DNA of 64,000 nt from Bacteroidota bacterium (lineage in GTDB: Bacteria > Bacteroidota > Bacteroidia > Chitinophagales > Chitinophagaceae). The translations under genes were made by a program, and so were the position numbers. The stretch is taken from positions 124,001-188,000 of the forward strand of contig JAFEAE010000024.1 in NCBI GenBank assembly GCA_018266575.1, in the 5' to 3' direction. Below, piece after piece: positions 27,637 through 35,925 of the stretch (its first letter is position 1; each line of letters starts with the position of its first letter). Under the pieces are notes generated by a model, which ran no database searches, was not told where the DNA came from, and saw only the letters and a program-made list of their open reading frames with translations.

Positions 27637-27753
27637 GAAATTTAAAAATTGTGAGTATGCCGGGAAGTCAGAGAAGTTGGTAAAGTCAGAAAGAATGTTT
27701 AAGCCAATCAAACTATCTTTCGGTCTTCCATCTTTCAGTCTTTACTGACTTTA

Positions 27754-29430
27754 TTAACTTTTTTTCCCGGGGCCATACACTGCCCTTCCGGGTTTTGCAC
27801 CTGTATGTTCGCCATCTTTTAAAACCTGTACTCCATTTATAAAAACATCGATCATGCCTACTGCTAACTGATGTGGCTTTTCGTAAGTGGACGATGCATT
27901 TATTTTTTGCGGGTCGAAAATAATTACATCTGCAAAATTTCCAACTTCAAGCGTACCTCTTTTTTTGATATGCAGTTGCTGCGCGGCAAGCCCGCTCATT
28001 TTTCTTATCGCTTCTTCCAACGTCATTAATTTTTCATCACGCACATATTGCCCGAGCATTTTTGCAAAATTTCCATATGCTCTCGGATGCGTGCTGCTTT
28101 TCAGAAACACTCCTTCCGGCGCCATACTTGCAGCATCCGATCCTAACGACATGTAAGGTAGCTGCAATTGTTTTTTTACATTGTCTTCGCTCATTAAAAA
28201 ATAAATCACTTCAACGCGGGAATGATCTTCTATGACAAGATCAAGAATTGTTTCTTCAGGTGTCTTACCACGCATTCTTGCAATTTCGCTCAAACGCTTG
28301 CCGGTTAAGTATTTCAATGAATCCTGCTTAAACCCTGTGCAAATAATATTATCTGGCCCGGCGCCGAGGTACAAATTTTCCCAATCGTTTGCTGGTGTAT
28401 CCATTTCTTTCATGATCTTTTTTCTTGTTGCCGGATCCTTCAATCTTTCTACCCACTTATCTAATCCGCCTTCCTGCACATAAGTTGGCATCGATGCATC
28501 AAAACCTGTTGCTCCTGCAGTGTATGTGTACATGCATGCAGTAATATCCAATCCTGCTTTTCTCGCGCTATCAATTTTTTTGATGAGCGTATCCATTTTG
28601 TACCAGTTGAATTTACCGGCCGCCTTTAAGTGATAGAAGATTGCAGGGATGTTTGCTTCTTTGGAAATTTTGATCAATTCGCCGGCACCTTGCAACAATT
28701 GATTTCCTTCGCTGCGTATGTGTGAAATATATGCGCCTCCATAAGAAGACGCAACTTTGCACAGTTCTATCAATTCCGGAGTTTTTGCATAAGCTCCCGG
28801 TGCATATATTAATGCGGAACCAATGCCAAGCGCACCATCTTCCATTCCTTGTTTTACCAGTAATTTCATTTTACCAAGTTCTGCTGAATCCGGTGCACGG
28901 TTTGCAAACAACAATAAATTTTCACGGATAGTTGCAGCCCCAAGAAATGAAGCAACATTTGTTGACACACCTTTCTTTTGCAGGTATTCCAGGTAATCTT
29001 TTAATGATGTCCATTCAATTTTATACCTGATATCTCCCTGGTTTTTTTCAGCAAGTTTTTTTAGCGTATCAGTAAGCGGCCCCATTGACTCACCTTCTCC
29101 AAAAACTTCTAATGTCACTCCTTGTTTGATAGCTCCGAGTGAACGCCCATCCTGTATCAATGTTTCCATCGACTGGCTTTGCATATCAATAAAACCGGGA
29201 CTCACAGCCATTCCTTTCGCATCCACCTCTTTTGTTGCTTTTGCATCGGAAAGGTCGCCGATGAATGCAATAGTATCTGCACCGATGCCGATATCGCCTT
29301 TGAATGGTTTTTTTCCTGTGCCATCATAAATTATTCCGTTGCGGATGATGGTATCAAATTGCTGGTGTGTTTTACAGGAAGAAAAAATGAGAATAATAAA
29401 TATTGGAAAGTATAGCAGATGTTTTCTCAT
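27754..29430 (-). CDS. D-aminoacylase-like amidohydrolase, lipoprotein, lacking the HxH metal motif
   Basis: A 558-residue exported lipoprotein (signal peptide to FSSC near residue 19) of the N-acyl-D-amino-acid deacylase/dihydroorotase-like amidohydrolase family. The urease-like beta-sandwich start (DTIIRNGIIYDGTGKKP) and end (NFADVIIFDP) are clear. The first barrel strand reads SPGFIDMQSQSM, where active families have H-x-H, so the alpha-metal ligands are missing; the usual Cys of the next strand is replaced in GVTLEVFGEGESMGP. Later histidines remain in AYISHIRSEG and FYHLKAAG. It may use a single metal or have a changed reaction. It lies upstream of the dipeptide epimerase on the same strand with a 118-bp gap of low-complexity words. 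Confidence 0.82.
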   Translation of the reverse strand: MRKHLLYFPIFIILIFSSCKTHQQFDTIIRNGIIYDGTGKKPFKGDIGIGADTIAFIGDLSDAKATKEVDAKGMAVSPGFIDMQSQSMETLIQDGRSLGAIKQGVTLEVFGEGESMGPLTDTLKKLAEKNQGDIRYKIEWTSLKDYLEYLQKKGVSTNVASFLGAATIRENLLLFANRAPDSAELGKMKLLVKQGMEDGALGIGSALIYAPGAYAKTPELIELCKVASSYGGAYISHIRSEGNQLLQGAGELIKISKEANIPAIFYHLKAAGKFNWYKMDTLIKKIDSARKAGLDITACMYTYTAGATGFDASMPTYVQEGGLDKWVERLKDPATRKKIMKEMDTPANDWENLYLGAGPDNIICTGFKQDSLKYLTGKRLSEIARMRGKTPEETILDLVIEDHSRVEVIYFLMSEDNVKKQLQLPYMSLGSDAASMAPEGVFLKSSTHPRAYGNFAKMLGQYVRDEKLMTLEEAIRKMSGLAAQQLHIKKRGTLEVGNFADVIIFDPQKINASSTYEKPHQLAVGMIDVFINGVQVLKDGEHTGAKPGRAVYGPGKKS

Positions 29431-29520
29431 GTTGAATATGATTATAACCGAATGTAAGAAAATTTACAATTGTTTACTGCGCACTTTTTGTGTTCCCAAC
29501 GATATTGCTACTATGAAACT

Positions 29521-29582
29521 TCCGTTGCGTCGCACCTGCCTACCGCAAGCAGGCTCTTGTACGGCAGGAATTCTATTGAGCG
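29521..29582 (+). repeat. Interspersed GTTGCGTCGCAC element, copy C, with 18-bp insertion
   Basis: The element is intact at both ends (CCGTTGCGTCGCAC and AATTCTATTGAGCG), but CTGCCTACCGCAAGCAGG is inserted after GTCGCAC, making 62 bp instead of 44. The insertion and the following GGCAGG can form a hairpin. It lies between the D-aminoacylase-like and proline dehydrogenase genes. Confidence 0.8.
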
Positions 29583-29686
29583 ATTGCCTGAACTTCGATT
29601 TCTCTGATTTTATGATAGCTGTGATTGAATCCTCATATTTACTACTCACTGCTTACTGCTCACCGCTTACAGTTGACCATTCACCA

Positions 29687-29716
29687 TTGACCATAAAAAT
29701 TTCCTTCTTACATTTG
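29687..29716 (+). promoter_or_regulatory. Bacteroidota-type promoter for proline dehydrogenase
   Basis: TTG at 29687-29689, inside the low-complexity word CACCATTGACC, is followed after 19 bases by TACATTTG at 29709-29716, an exact -7 match. The ATG lies 23 bases downstream. The -33 element is provided by the repeat word itself. Confidence 0.6.
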
Positions 29717-29739
29717 CCGCCATACTAACATTCGTTTGC

Positions 29740-30972
29740 ATGAGTGAACAATCACCATCAATTTCGTTTGACAACACAGAGAACGCATTTGAATATAAAT
29801 CCGACAAGGAATTACAGAAAGCTGATTTTTTGTTTTCGTCCATGGGCTATGGCTGGCTCGTGAAGCTTGGCACCAAACTAACGCCCTGGGCTATACGAAA
29901 CAGATTGCCGATAAATGGTTTGATCCGTAATACTATTTTCTCTCAATTTGTCGGTGGGGAAACACTCGAAGAAACAGCATCTGTTGCCAAAAAATTAGGC
30001 GAATACCATGTGCAGGTAATATTAGATTACGGCGTGGAAGGCGGTGAAGACGGTGAAAAAGGATTTGACCATGCCTGCGATGAATTTATCCGCGTGATCA
30101 ACTATGCAGCAACGCAACCGAATATTCCGTTCATGAGTATCAAGGTTACCGGTTTTGCACGTTTTGGTTTGCTGGAAAAATTAGATAAGTCCGTAGAGTT
30201 GAATGGCGGCACTTTAATGAAGCGCTATACTAAAGCAGTTGACGCATTAACAGAAGAAGAAAAACAGGAGTGGCAACGCGTCAACGAACGCATGCTAAGA
30301 ATTTGCAAAGCCGCTTCAGAAAAAAATATTGGTGTGCTGATTGATGCAGAAGAAACCTGGATTCAGGATCCGGTGGATGTGTTATCGATATTAATGATGG
30401 ATCAGTTCAACAAAGAAAAAATTGTAGTGTATAATACCATTCAATTATACCGCTACGACAGGCTTGCATTTTTAAAAGATTCCTACGAAGCTGCAGAACA
30501 ACGCAATTTTATTCTTGGCGCTAAATTAGTACGCGGTGCATATATGGAGAAAGAAAGAAAACGTGCTGCCGAATTAGGTTATGTATCACCGATACAACCA
30601 AATAAAGAAGCAACAGATAAAGATTATAACCTTGGTTTGAAATATTGTGTTGAACGGATCAACCGCATTGCACTTATTGTTGCTTCGCATAACGAGTATA
30701 GCAATCTTTATACAACTCAATTGTTGCAACAAAAAAACCTTCCGCTAAACCATCCGCATATTCATTTCTCGCAGTTGTATGGCATGAGTGATAATATTAC
30801 TTTTAATCTTGCCAAAGCAGGGTGCAGTGTAAGTAAATACCTTCCATTCGGTCCCATCAAAGATGTGATCCCTTACCTGATGCGCCGGGCGCAGGAAAAC
30901 AGCTCGGTGTCCGGGCAAACAGGTAGGGAATTAGGATTAATCCGAAAAGAATTGAAGCGCCGCAAAAACTGA
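29740..30972 (+). CDS. Proline dehydrogenase
   Basis: This 410-residue protein is the monofunctional proline dehydrogenase (PutA N-terminal activity) that oxidises proline to pyrroline-5-carboxylate with FAD. The barrel motifs are clear: VQVILDYGVEGGED, MSIKVTGFARFGLLEK, IGVLIDAEETWIQDP, NTIQLYRYDRL, ILGAKLVRGAYMEKERKRA and VASHNE. The end (LPFGPIKDVIPYLMRRAQEN) carries the conserved Y-x-x-R-R that binds proline carboxylate. The partner P5C dehydrogenase is not in this window. A promoter match lies just upstream and a terminator about 180 bases downstream. Confidence 0.93.
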   Translation: MSEQSPSISFDNTENAFEYKSDKELQKADFLFSSMGYGWLVKLGTKLTPWAIRNRLPINGLIRNTIFSQFVGGETLEETASVAKKLGEYHVQVILDYGVEGGEDGEKGFDHACDEFIRVINYAATQPNIPFMSIKVTGFARFGLLEKLDKSVELNGGTLMKRYTKAVDALTEEEKQEWQRVNERMLRICKAASEKNIGVLIDAEETWIQDPVDVLSILMMDQFNKEKIVVYNTIQLYRYDRLAFLKDSYEAAEQRNFILGAKLVRGAYMEKERKRAAELGYVSPIQPNKEATDKDYNLGLKYCVERINRIALIVASHNEYSNLYTTQLLQQKNLPLNHPHIHFSQLYGMSDNITFNLAKAGCSVSKYLPFGPIKDVIPYLMRRAQENSSVSGQTGRELGLIRKELKRRKN

Positions 30973-31152
30973 TTTTAGTTGCATATTTAGCCGATTACCG
31001 GGAAAGAATTTCCTCGGAACATTCCCAAAATGAAACTCACTTTGCTGATTTTGGGAAGTAAAATAGCTTGTTCTGCCTTGTTTCCTGTTTAAATTGGCAT
31101 TGGAACATCTTTTGATATACATATTCCGGTTTTTCATAGGATATTGGATTTT

Positions 31153-31190
31153 AAAAGCGGGGCTGGATTTTTATCCTGGCCCCTTTTCTT
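31153..31190 (+). terminator. Probable terminator downstream of proline dehydrogenase
   Basis: AAAA and GGGGC (31159-31163) pair with GCCCC (31179-31183) and TTTT, with an imperfect inner GGA/TCC stem and a T-rich tail. It lies about 180 bases after the stop; the intervening sequence and the following AT-rich stretch up to tRNA-Val show no gene. Confidence 0.55.
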
Positions 31191-31357
31191 TTTTATTATT
31201 CTTCAAGAAAATTCTTTGGTTTCTCTACCCACTATTTGAATACAAGCCGAATTAAAAACGGAGACACAAGCCGATGCGTGGACTTTGGTATAACGATCTG
31301 CAGTGTGCAGTGAAAAAACAACATTCACATATAAACCCTAAATTGCAGCGCTTTGCA

Positions 31358-31432
31358 GGATTGTTAGCTCAGTTGGTTCAGAGCGCTGCTTTGACAGAGC
31401 AGAGGTCACTGGTTCGAGCCCAGTACAATCCA
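31358..31432 (+). tRNA. tRNA-Val(GAC)
   Basis: The 75-nt sequence folds as a cloverleaf: acceptor GGATTGT/ACAATCC, D-arm with AGCTCAGTTGGTT, anticodon stem CTGCT/AGCAG with loop TTGACAG (anticodon GAC), and T-arm CTGG TTCGAGC CCAG. The CCA end is not encoded. No clear promoter match was found immediately upstream. Confidence 0.95.
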
Positions 31433-31443
31433 CTTACACCCTT

Positions 31444-31489
31444 CGCTCAATAGTAGTACAACTGATGAAAGTATTGCGACGCAACGATG
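31444..31489 (-). repeat. Interspersed GTTGCGTCGCAC element, copy D (diverged)
   Basis: In reverse orientation, 11 bases after tRNA-Val. Ends CGCTCAATAG and GCGACGCAACGATG are conserved, while the middle differs (GTACAACTGATGAAAGTAT). It is the most diverged copy. Low-complexity words, including CACCATTCACCACTCGCC, fill 31560-31650 before thyA. Confidence 0.7.
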
Positions 31490-31666
31490 CTGAAAAGTGT
31501 TGATATCGCTGGTTACAAAAGATAAGAAATAAAAAATAAGGAATACTAAATAAAAATGAAAGGTTGAATTTGAGAACTGAAAACTGACTACTTCTAACTA
31601 TCCACACCTTTCCCCCACTTCACCATTCACCACTCGCCATTCACCAATGTGGCGTAACTTGCAGCT

Positions 31667-32461
31667 ATGCAACAATACCTCGATCTTTTACAGCATATTT
31701 TAGATAATGGTATTTCAAAAACCGACCGTACCGGAACCGGAACCACGAGTTGTTTTGGTTACCAGATGCGTTTTGATTTGAAAAAGGGTTTTCCGTTGGT
31801 GACTACAAAAAAATTACATCTCAAAAGCATTATTTATGAATTGCTTTGGTTTTTGCGTGGCGAAACAAATATCAAATACCTGAAAGAACATGGCGTAAGT
31901 ATTTGGGATGAATGGGCTGATGAAAATGGCGAGCTTGGCCCTGTTTATGGAAAACAATGGCGCAGTTGGGAAGGTAAAGATGGAAAAGTGATTGATCAGA
32001 TTACAGAATTGATTTCGCAGATAAAAAAAACGCCTGATAGCAGGAGGCTTATCGTAAGTGCATGGAATGTTGCCGACTTAAAGGAAATGGCGTTGATGCC
32101 GTGCCATACGCTTTTTCAGTTTTACGTGGCAGATGGAAAATTGAGTTGCCAGTTGTACCAGCGAAGCGCTGATGTATTTCTTGGCGTACCCTTCAATATT
32201 GCATCGTATGCATTGCTGACGATGATGATCGCACAGGTCTGCCACCTGGAAGCCGGTGATTTTGTGCACACATTTGGCGATGTGCATTTATATAGCAATC
32301 ATATTGAACAAGCGAAACTTCAATTGACAAGAACGCCATTTGCATTACCAGCAATGCAGATCAATCCGTCTGTAAAAAATATTTTTGAATTTAAGTTCGA
32401 AGATTTCAAATTAGAAAATTACCAAAGCCATCCGGCGATAAAAGCAGCAGTGGCAATCTAG
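31667..32461 (+). CDS. thyA: Thymidylate synthase
   Basis: ThyA methylates dUMP to dTMP using methylene-tetrahydrofolate. The 264 residues carry the full signature: DRTGTGTTSCFG at the N-terminus, ELLWFLRGETN, the catalytic Cys in LMPCHTLFQFYV, QRSADVFLGVPFNIASYALL, and HIYNNH-equivalent DVHLYSNHIEQ. The length is that of the standard short bacterial enzyme. folA follows 78 bases downstream, the common thyA-folA pairing that regenerates the folate cofactor. A TAACTTGC sequence at 31655-31662 is a weak -7 candidate with a very short leader. Confidence 0.97.
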   Translation: MQQYLDLLQHILDNGISKTDRTGTGTTSCFGYQMRFDLKKGFPLVTTKKLHLKSIIYELLWFLRGETNIKYLKEHGVSIWDEWADENGELGPVYGKQWRSWEGKDGKVIDQITELISQIKKTPDSRRLIVSAWNVADLKEMALMPCHTLFQFYVADGKLSCQLYQRSADVFLGVPFNIASYALLTMMIAQVCHLEAGDFVHTFGDVHLYSNHIEQAKLQLTRTPFALPAMQINPSVKNIFEFKFEDFKLENYQSHPAIKAAVAI

Positions 32462-32534
32462 GTATGAGCTATGAGTTATGAAGTATGAAGTAAAAACAGC
32501 TTATAACTCATAGTTCATAACTCACAACTCATAC
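32462..32534. repeat. Inverted low-complexity words between thyA and folA
   Basis: TATGAGCTATGAGTTATGAA on the left and TTCATAACTCACAACTCATA on the right form inverted arms around an A-rich centre. The same words flank the gap after pntB (37374-37390 and 37668-37690) and follow the LysM gene at 41562-41600. Confidence 0.65.
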
Positions 32535-32539
32535 TTATT

Positions 32540-33043
32540 ATGATTCTTTCTCTCATCGTTGCGGCATCGGAAAATAATGTGATTGGAAAAAACAATCAAC
32601 TACTCTGGCGTTTGCCAAATGATACCAAATTTTTCAAAAACACTACCTGGGGAATGCCGGTGATCATGGGAAGAAAAACGTATGAATCATTGAGCGGCGA
32701 ACCATTGCCGGGAAGATTTAATATTGTTATCTCCCGCCAGAAAAATTGGAACCCTGCTAATGAAAAAGCGCAGGTTGCTTCTACATTGGAAGAAGCTATA
32801 CAACTTGCAAAACAAACAGATTGCAAAGAAGTTTTTATTATTGGAGGAGGACAGATTTATGCTGAATCGATTTCACTTGCGGATAAAATTTATATGACCC
32901 GCGTTCACACCGTTATTGAAGGCGATGCTTTTTTCCCGGTAATAGATGAAACAAAATGGCAGCTACAATCTAATATAGATTTTCCTGCTGATGATAAACA
33001 TGAGTATGCGTATAGTTTCCAGGTGTGGCAAAGAAATTCCTAA
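32540..33043 (+). CDS. folA: Dihydrofolate reductase
   Basis: FolA reduces dihydrofolate to tetrahydrofolate with NADPH. The 167-residue protein has SLIVAASENNVIGKNNQLLW, LPNDTKFFKNTTWGMPVIMG, RKTYESL and the nucleotide-binding EVFIIGGGQIYAESI, all standard. The C-terminal FPVIDETKW and YSFQVWQR end fit. It lies downstream of thyA in the same direction, with hairpin-forming repeat words in between; a methyltransferase gene follows 44 bases after an ATTAAAAATTAAAAATTAAA run. Confidence 0.96.
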   Translation: MILSLIVAASENNVIGKNNQLLWRLPNDTKFFKNTTWGMPVIMGRKTYESLSGEPLPGRFNIVISRQKNWNPANEKAQVASTLEEAIQLAKQTDCKEVFIIGGGQIYAESISLADKIYMTRVHTVIEGDAFFPVIDETKWQLQSNIDFPADDKHEYAYSFQVWQRNS

Positions 33044-33087
33044 TTAAAAATTAAAAATTAAAAATCAGGAATTGCTAATTTCACGGG

Positions 33088-33885
33088 ATGTATTCCAGAT
33101 TCCAAATCGCCCGGAAATATCTCCACTATTATTTCACTTCTTCCAATGGTAAAGGCCACGGAACACATTCTCCGTTTGTATACGATTTTATAATAAACGT
33201 ATTAAATGATAAAAAAGAATATGATGCTTATTCCTCCATTGAATCGTTACGTGATCAATTAAAAAAAGACAACCGCATTTTAGAAATCGAAGATTTTGGT
33301 GCTGGCTCTGTTGTTAGCAAAACCAATCAACGCTCTGTTGCCGAAATTGTACGCAATGCTGCAAAACCCAAAAAACTGGCACAACTTCTTTTCAGGATCG
33401 TGCAATATTATAGACCTAACGCAATGCTCGAGCTGGGGACTTCATTAGGAATTTCTTCCGCATATCTTGCTTCCGGAAATGCAAATGGGAAATTAATAAC
33501 AATTGAGGGGTCGCAGGCAATCGCAGAAACCGCTGCAAAAAATTTTCAATTGCTGAAGTTGACAAACATTGAATTAGCGACGGGAAATTTTGATATTATT
33601 TTGCCGCATATATTACAAAATTCATTCTCACCCGACTTCGTTTTTATCGACGGCAACCATCGTAAAGAACCAACATTGAACTATTTTCATCAATTGCTTG
33701 AAAAAAGAACAGAATCTTCGTTATTTATTTTTGATGATATACATTGGAGCAGCGAAATGGAATCAGCCTGGAAGGAAATAAAAAACCATCCTTCGGTTAT
33801 GCTTACCATTGATCTTTTTTTTATCGGGTTGGTTTTTTTCCGCCCGGAATTTAAAGTAAAACAAGATTTTATTATCCGGTTCTAA
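33088..33885 (+). CDS. Class I SAM-dependent methyltransferase (O-methyltransferase-like)
   Basis: A 265-residue protein with a Rossmann methyltransferase fold. AMLELGTSLGISSAYLASG is motif I for SAM binding, LITIEGSQAIAETAAKNF is the second strand with the acidic ribose-binding residue, and FVFIDGNHRKEPTLNYF and LFIFDDIHWSSEME resemble catechol-type O-methyltransferases with metal ligands. The N-terminal 80 residues (RKYLHYYFTSSNGKGHGTHS) form a conserved extension seen in Bacteroidota homologues. Substrate unknown. It could be co-transcribed with thyA-folA. Confidence 0.82.
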   Translation: MYSRFQIARKYLHYYFTSSNGKGHGTHSPFVYDFIINVLNDKKEYDAYSSIESLRDQLKKDNRILEIEDFGAGSVVSKTNQRSVAEIVRNAAKPKKLAQLLFRIVQYYRPNAMLELGTSLGISSAYLASGNANGKLITIEGSQAIAETAAKNFQLLKLTNIELATGNFDIILPHILQNSFSPDFVFIDGNHRKEPTLNYFHQLLEKRTESSLFIFDDIHWSSEMESAWKEIKNHPSVMLTIDLFFIGLVFFRPEFKVKQDFIIRF

Positions 33886-33943
33886 AAATCCTTATCTTCA
33901 ATACGGAATTTCAATTGTTCGGCATAAATTCTTCATTATCCTT

Positions 33944-35056
33944 ATGATCATCGGCGTTCTGAAAGAACCGGCATACGAAAGCAGGGTTTCCTTATTAGCA
34001 GAAAGTATTTTACCCCTTATTAAAAAAGGAATAAGCATTTATGTCGAATCCGGCGCCGGCGAAAAAGCATCATGTAACGATGATGACTATGCGAAAAACG
34101 GAGCGCTGATCAAATCTTCACAGGAAATTATTTCTTCCGCAGACATTATTCTTTCTATTAACCCGTCACCAGTCGTCGGTGATCGGTCGTCGGTCGTCGT
34201 TCTGGGAATCTATCAACCTTTATTCAATCATTCGTTAATGGCGGATTGGGCAAAGCAACAAATCACTTCTTTCAGTTTAGATATGCTCCCCCGCACCACA
34301 CGTGCCCAAAGTATGGATGTATTGAGTTCACAGGCAAATATTGCAGGTTATAAAGCAGTGTTGTATGCCGCAAATATATTCCCCCGGTATTTTCCTATGT
34401 TCATGACAGCGGCAGGAAGCATTGCGCCGGCAAAACTGTTGATACTCGGTGCCGGTGTCGCAGGCTTGCAGGCTGTTGCTACAGCAAGAAGGCTTGGCGC
34501 TGTAGTGGAAGTTTTTGATACGCGACCGGCAGTAAAAGAAGAAGTGATGAGCCTCGGTGCAAAATTCATTGAAGTGGAAGGCGCCGCCGATGCATCGAAA
34601 GCCGGAGGCTATGCAGTTGAACAATCAGAAGAATTTCAGCAACGGCAAAAAGCAAAAATTGCCGAGAGTATTGCAAAGGCCGATATCGTTGTTACTACCG
34701 CACAGATTCCGGGGAAAAAAGCGCCCATACTTATTACTACTCCCATGATCGAAGCCATGAAAAAAGGTTCGGTGATCATCGACATTGCTGCTGCAACAGG
34801 TGGAAATACTGAGCTTACAAAAAATAATGAAACAGTTATTCATAATGGAGTAAGCATCGTTGGTAATTCTGCATTGGCTGGAACAATGCCATATGATGCA
34901 AGTAAAATGTATGGAAAAAATGTATGGAACTTTTTACAACTCATCATCGATAAAGATGGAAAACTGAATTTGAATTTTGAAGATGATCTTGTGAAAGGTG
35001 CATGCATTACGCACAAAGGCGAGATTGTGAATGAACGTGTGGCGAATAGTAAATAG
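33944..35056 (+). CDS. pntA: NAD(P) transhydrogenase alpha subunit, NAD-binding part (PntA1)
   Basis: This 370-residue soluble domain I of proton-translocating transhydrogenase binds NAD(H) and exchanges hydride with NADP(H) on PntB, driven by the proton gradient. It has the alanine-dehydrogenase/PNT fold: IIGVLKEPAYESRVSL at the start, SMDVLSSQANIAGYKAV, LILGAGVAGLQAVATARRLGA and EVFDTRPAVKEEVMSLGA. As in many Bacteroidota the alpha subunit is split, and the membrane half is the next gene. Residues about 74-88 (PSPVVGDRSSVVV) are encoded by a repeat-word insertion (34164-34205). The cluster continues with pntA2, a four-helix-bundle gene, then pntB. Confidence 0.93.
   Translation: MIIGVLKEPAYESRVSLLAESILPLIKKGISIYVESGAGEKASCNDDDYAKNGALIKSSQEIISSADIILSINPSPVVGDRSSVVVLGIYQPLFNHSLMADWAKQQITSFSLDMLPRTTRAQSMDVLSSQANIAGYKAVLYAANIFPRYFPMFMTAAGSIAPAKLLILGAGVAGLQAVATARRLGAVVEVFDTRPAVKEEVMSLGAKFIEVEGAADASKAGGYAVEQSEEFQQRQKAKIAESIAKADIVVTTAQIPGKKAPILITTPMIEAMKKGSVIIDIAAATGGNTELTKNNETVIHNGVSIVGNSALAGTMPYDASKMYGKNVWNFLQLIIDKDGKLNLNFEDDLVKGACITHKGEIVNERVANSK
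34164..34205 (+). repeat. Intragenic repeat-word insertion in pntA
   Basis: About 42 bases made of CAGTCGTCGGTGATCGGTCG-type words lie in frame in the N-terminal domain, between SADIILSIN and LGIYQPLFNH. The words match those inside valS. Confidence 0.6.
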
Positions 35057-35146
35057 CAAGAAGTAAGCAGTAAGAAGTCTGCTAACTTGGTTTTGCTTTC
35101 TGTTCGCTGCTCACAATTATTAATTCTTAATTTCTAATTCTTAATT

Positions 35147-35446
35147 ATGCTCAACTGGATTTCCGCACATCAGCAAATGATCTACATTGTCATCCTGATG
35201 ATTTTTTTGGGAATTGAAGTGATTGGCCGTGTACCAAGTGTATTACACACTCCATTGATGAGCGGGGCAAATGCGATACATGGTGTTGTTATTATCGGCG
35301 CCATCATTGTAATGGGAAAAGCAGAAGACGGAAATTATCTCGCATTGATATTAGGTTTTTTGGCTGTCGTTTTAGGAACAATAAATGTTGTGGGAGGATT
35401 TGTGGTGACGGACAGGATGCTGGAAATGTTTAAGAAGAAGAAATAG
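35147..35446 (+). CDS. NAD(P) transhydrogenase alpha subunit, membrane part (PntA2)
   Basis: This 99-residue protein has three hydrophobic helices (MIYIVILMIFLGIEVIG, AIHGVVIIGAIIVMG, LALILGFLAVVLGTINVVGG) and the conserved PSVLHTPLMSGANAIHG loop, which is specific for the membrane domain II of transhydrogenase alpha. It provides part of the proton channel with PntB. The gene follows the soluble alpha half by 90 bases filled with TTAATTCTTAATTTC low-complexity words. Confidence 0.93.
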   Translation: MLNWISAHQQMIYIVILMIFLGIEVIGRVPSVLHTPLMSGANAIHGVVIIGAIIVMGKAEDGNYLALILGFLAVVLGTINVVGGFVVTDRMLEMFKKKK

Positions 35447-35514
35447 GTCTGAACTTGGATATTCGCGTTGAAAAACTAATGTTTAAAAAATAAAAACTAA
35501 ACCTGACCCTTGAA

Positions 35515-35871
35515 ATGGAAAATAAATATTCGGACCTCGAAAAGAGGACGGAAAAATTTTCTCTGGATGTGAGGAATTTTTGTTTGACTTGCAAAAAAGA
35601 CATAATCAACAGAGAATATATTGTACAGCTAATCCGTTCTGCCGGATCTGTCGGTGCAAATTATATAGAAGCAAATGATAGTTTGAGTGGAAAGGATAAA
35701 AAAATGAGAATTAAGATCAGTAAAAAAGAAGCGAAAGAATCAGGTTTTTGGTTACGGCATATTTTGGTTTATAATGACCAGCATTTGGAAGAAGCAAGAG
35801 TAAAACTTGAATCCGAAGCCAATCAGTTGATGTTAATATTAGCTTCTATCTTACGAAAACTGGAAGATTAG
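35515..35871 (+). CDS. Four-helix-bundle protein (S23/IVS-type family)
   Basis: A 118-residue protein of the four helix bundle family first seen in 23S rRNA intervening sequences. Diagnostic features are YSDLEKRTEKFSLDVRNFC, the conserved LIRSAGSVGANYIEAND, and KESGFWLRHILVY with a C-terminal helix ILASILRKLED. The biochemical role is unknown. It lies between pntA2 and pntB in the same direction, splitting an operon for one membrane complex. Members are scattered singly through Bacteroidota genomes, so it is probably an insertion that kept the operon readable. Confidence 0.9.
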   Translation: MENKYSDLEKRTEKFSLDVRNFCLTCKKDIINREYIVQLIRSAGSVGANYIEANDSLSGKDKKMRIKISKKEAKESGFWLRHILVYNDQHLEEARVKLESEANQLMLILASILRKLED

Positions 35872-35925
35872 TTTCTGGCTAAAATAAAGTATTTAGTTTT
35901 TATTTTTTAAACATTAGTTTTTAGC

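Noticed and set aside
31339..31346. TAAATTGC as a promoter for tRNA-Val
   Set aside because: Only a partial -7 match, and no TTTG or TTG at the expected 19-base distance.
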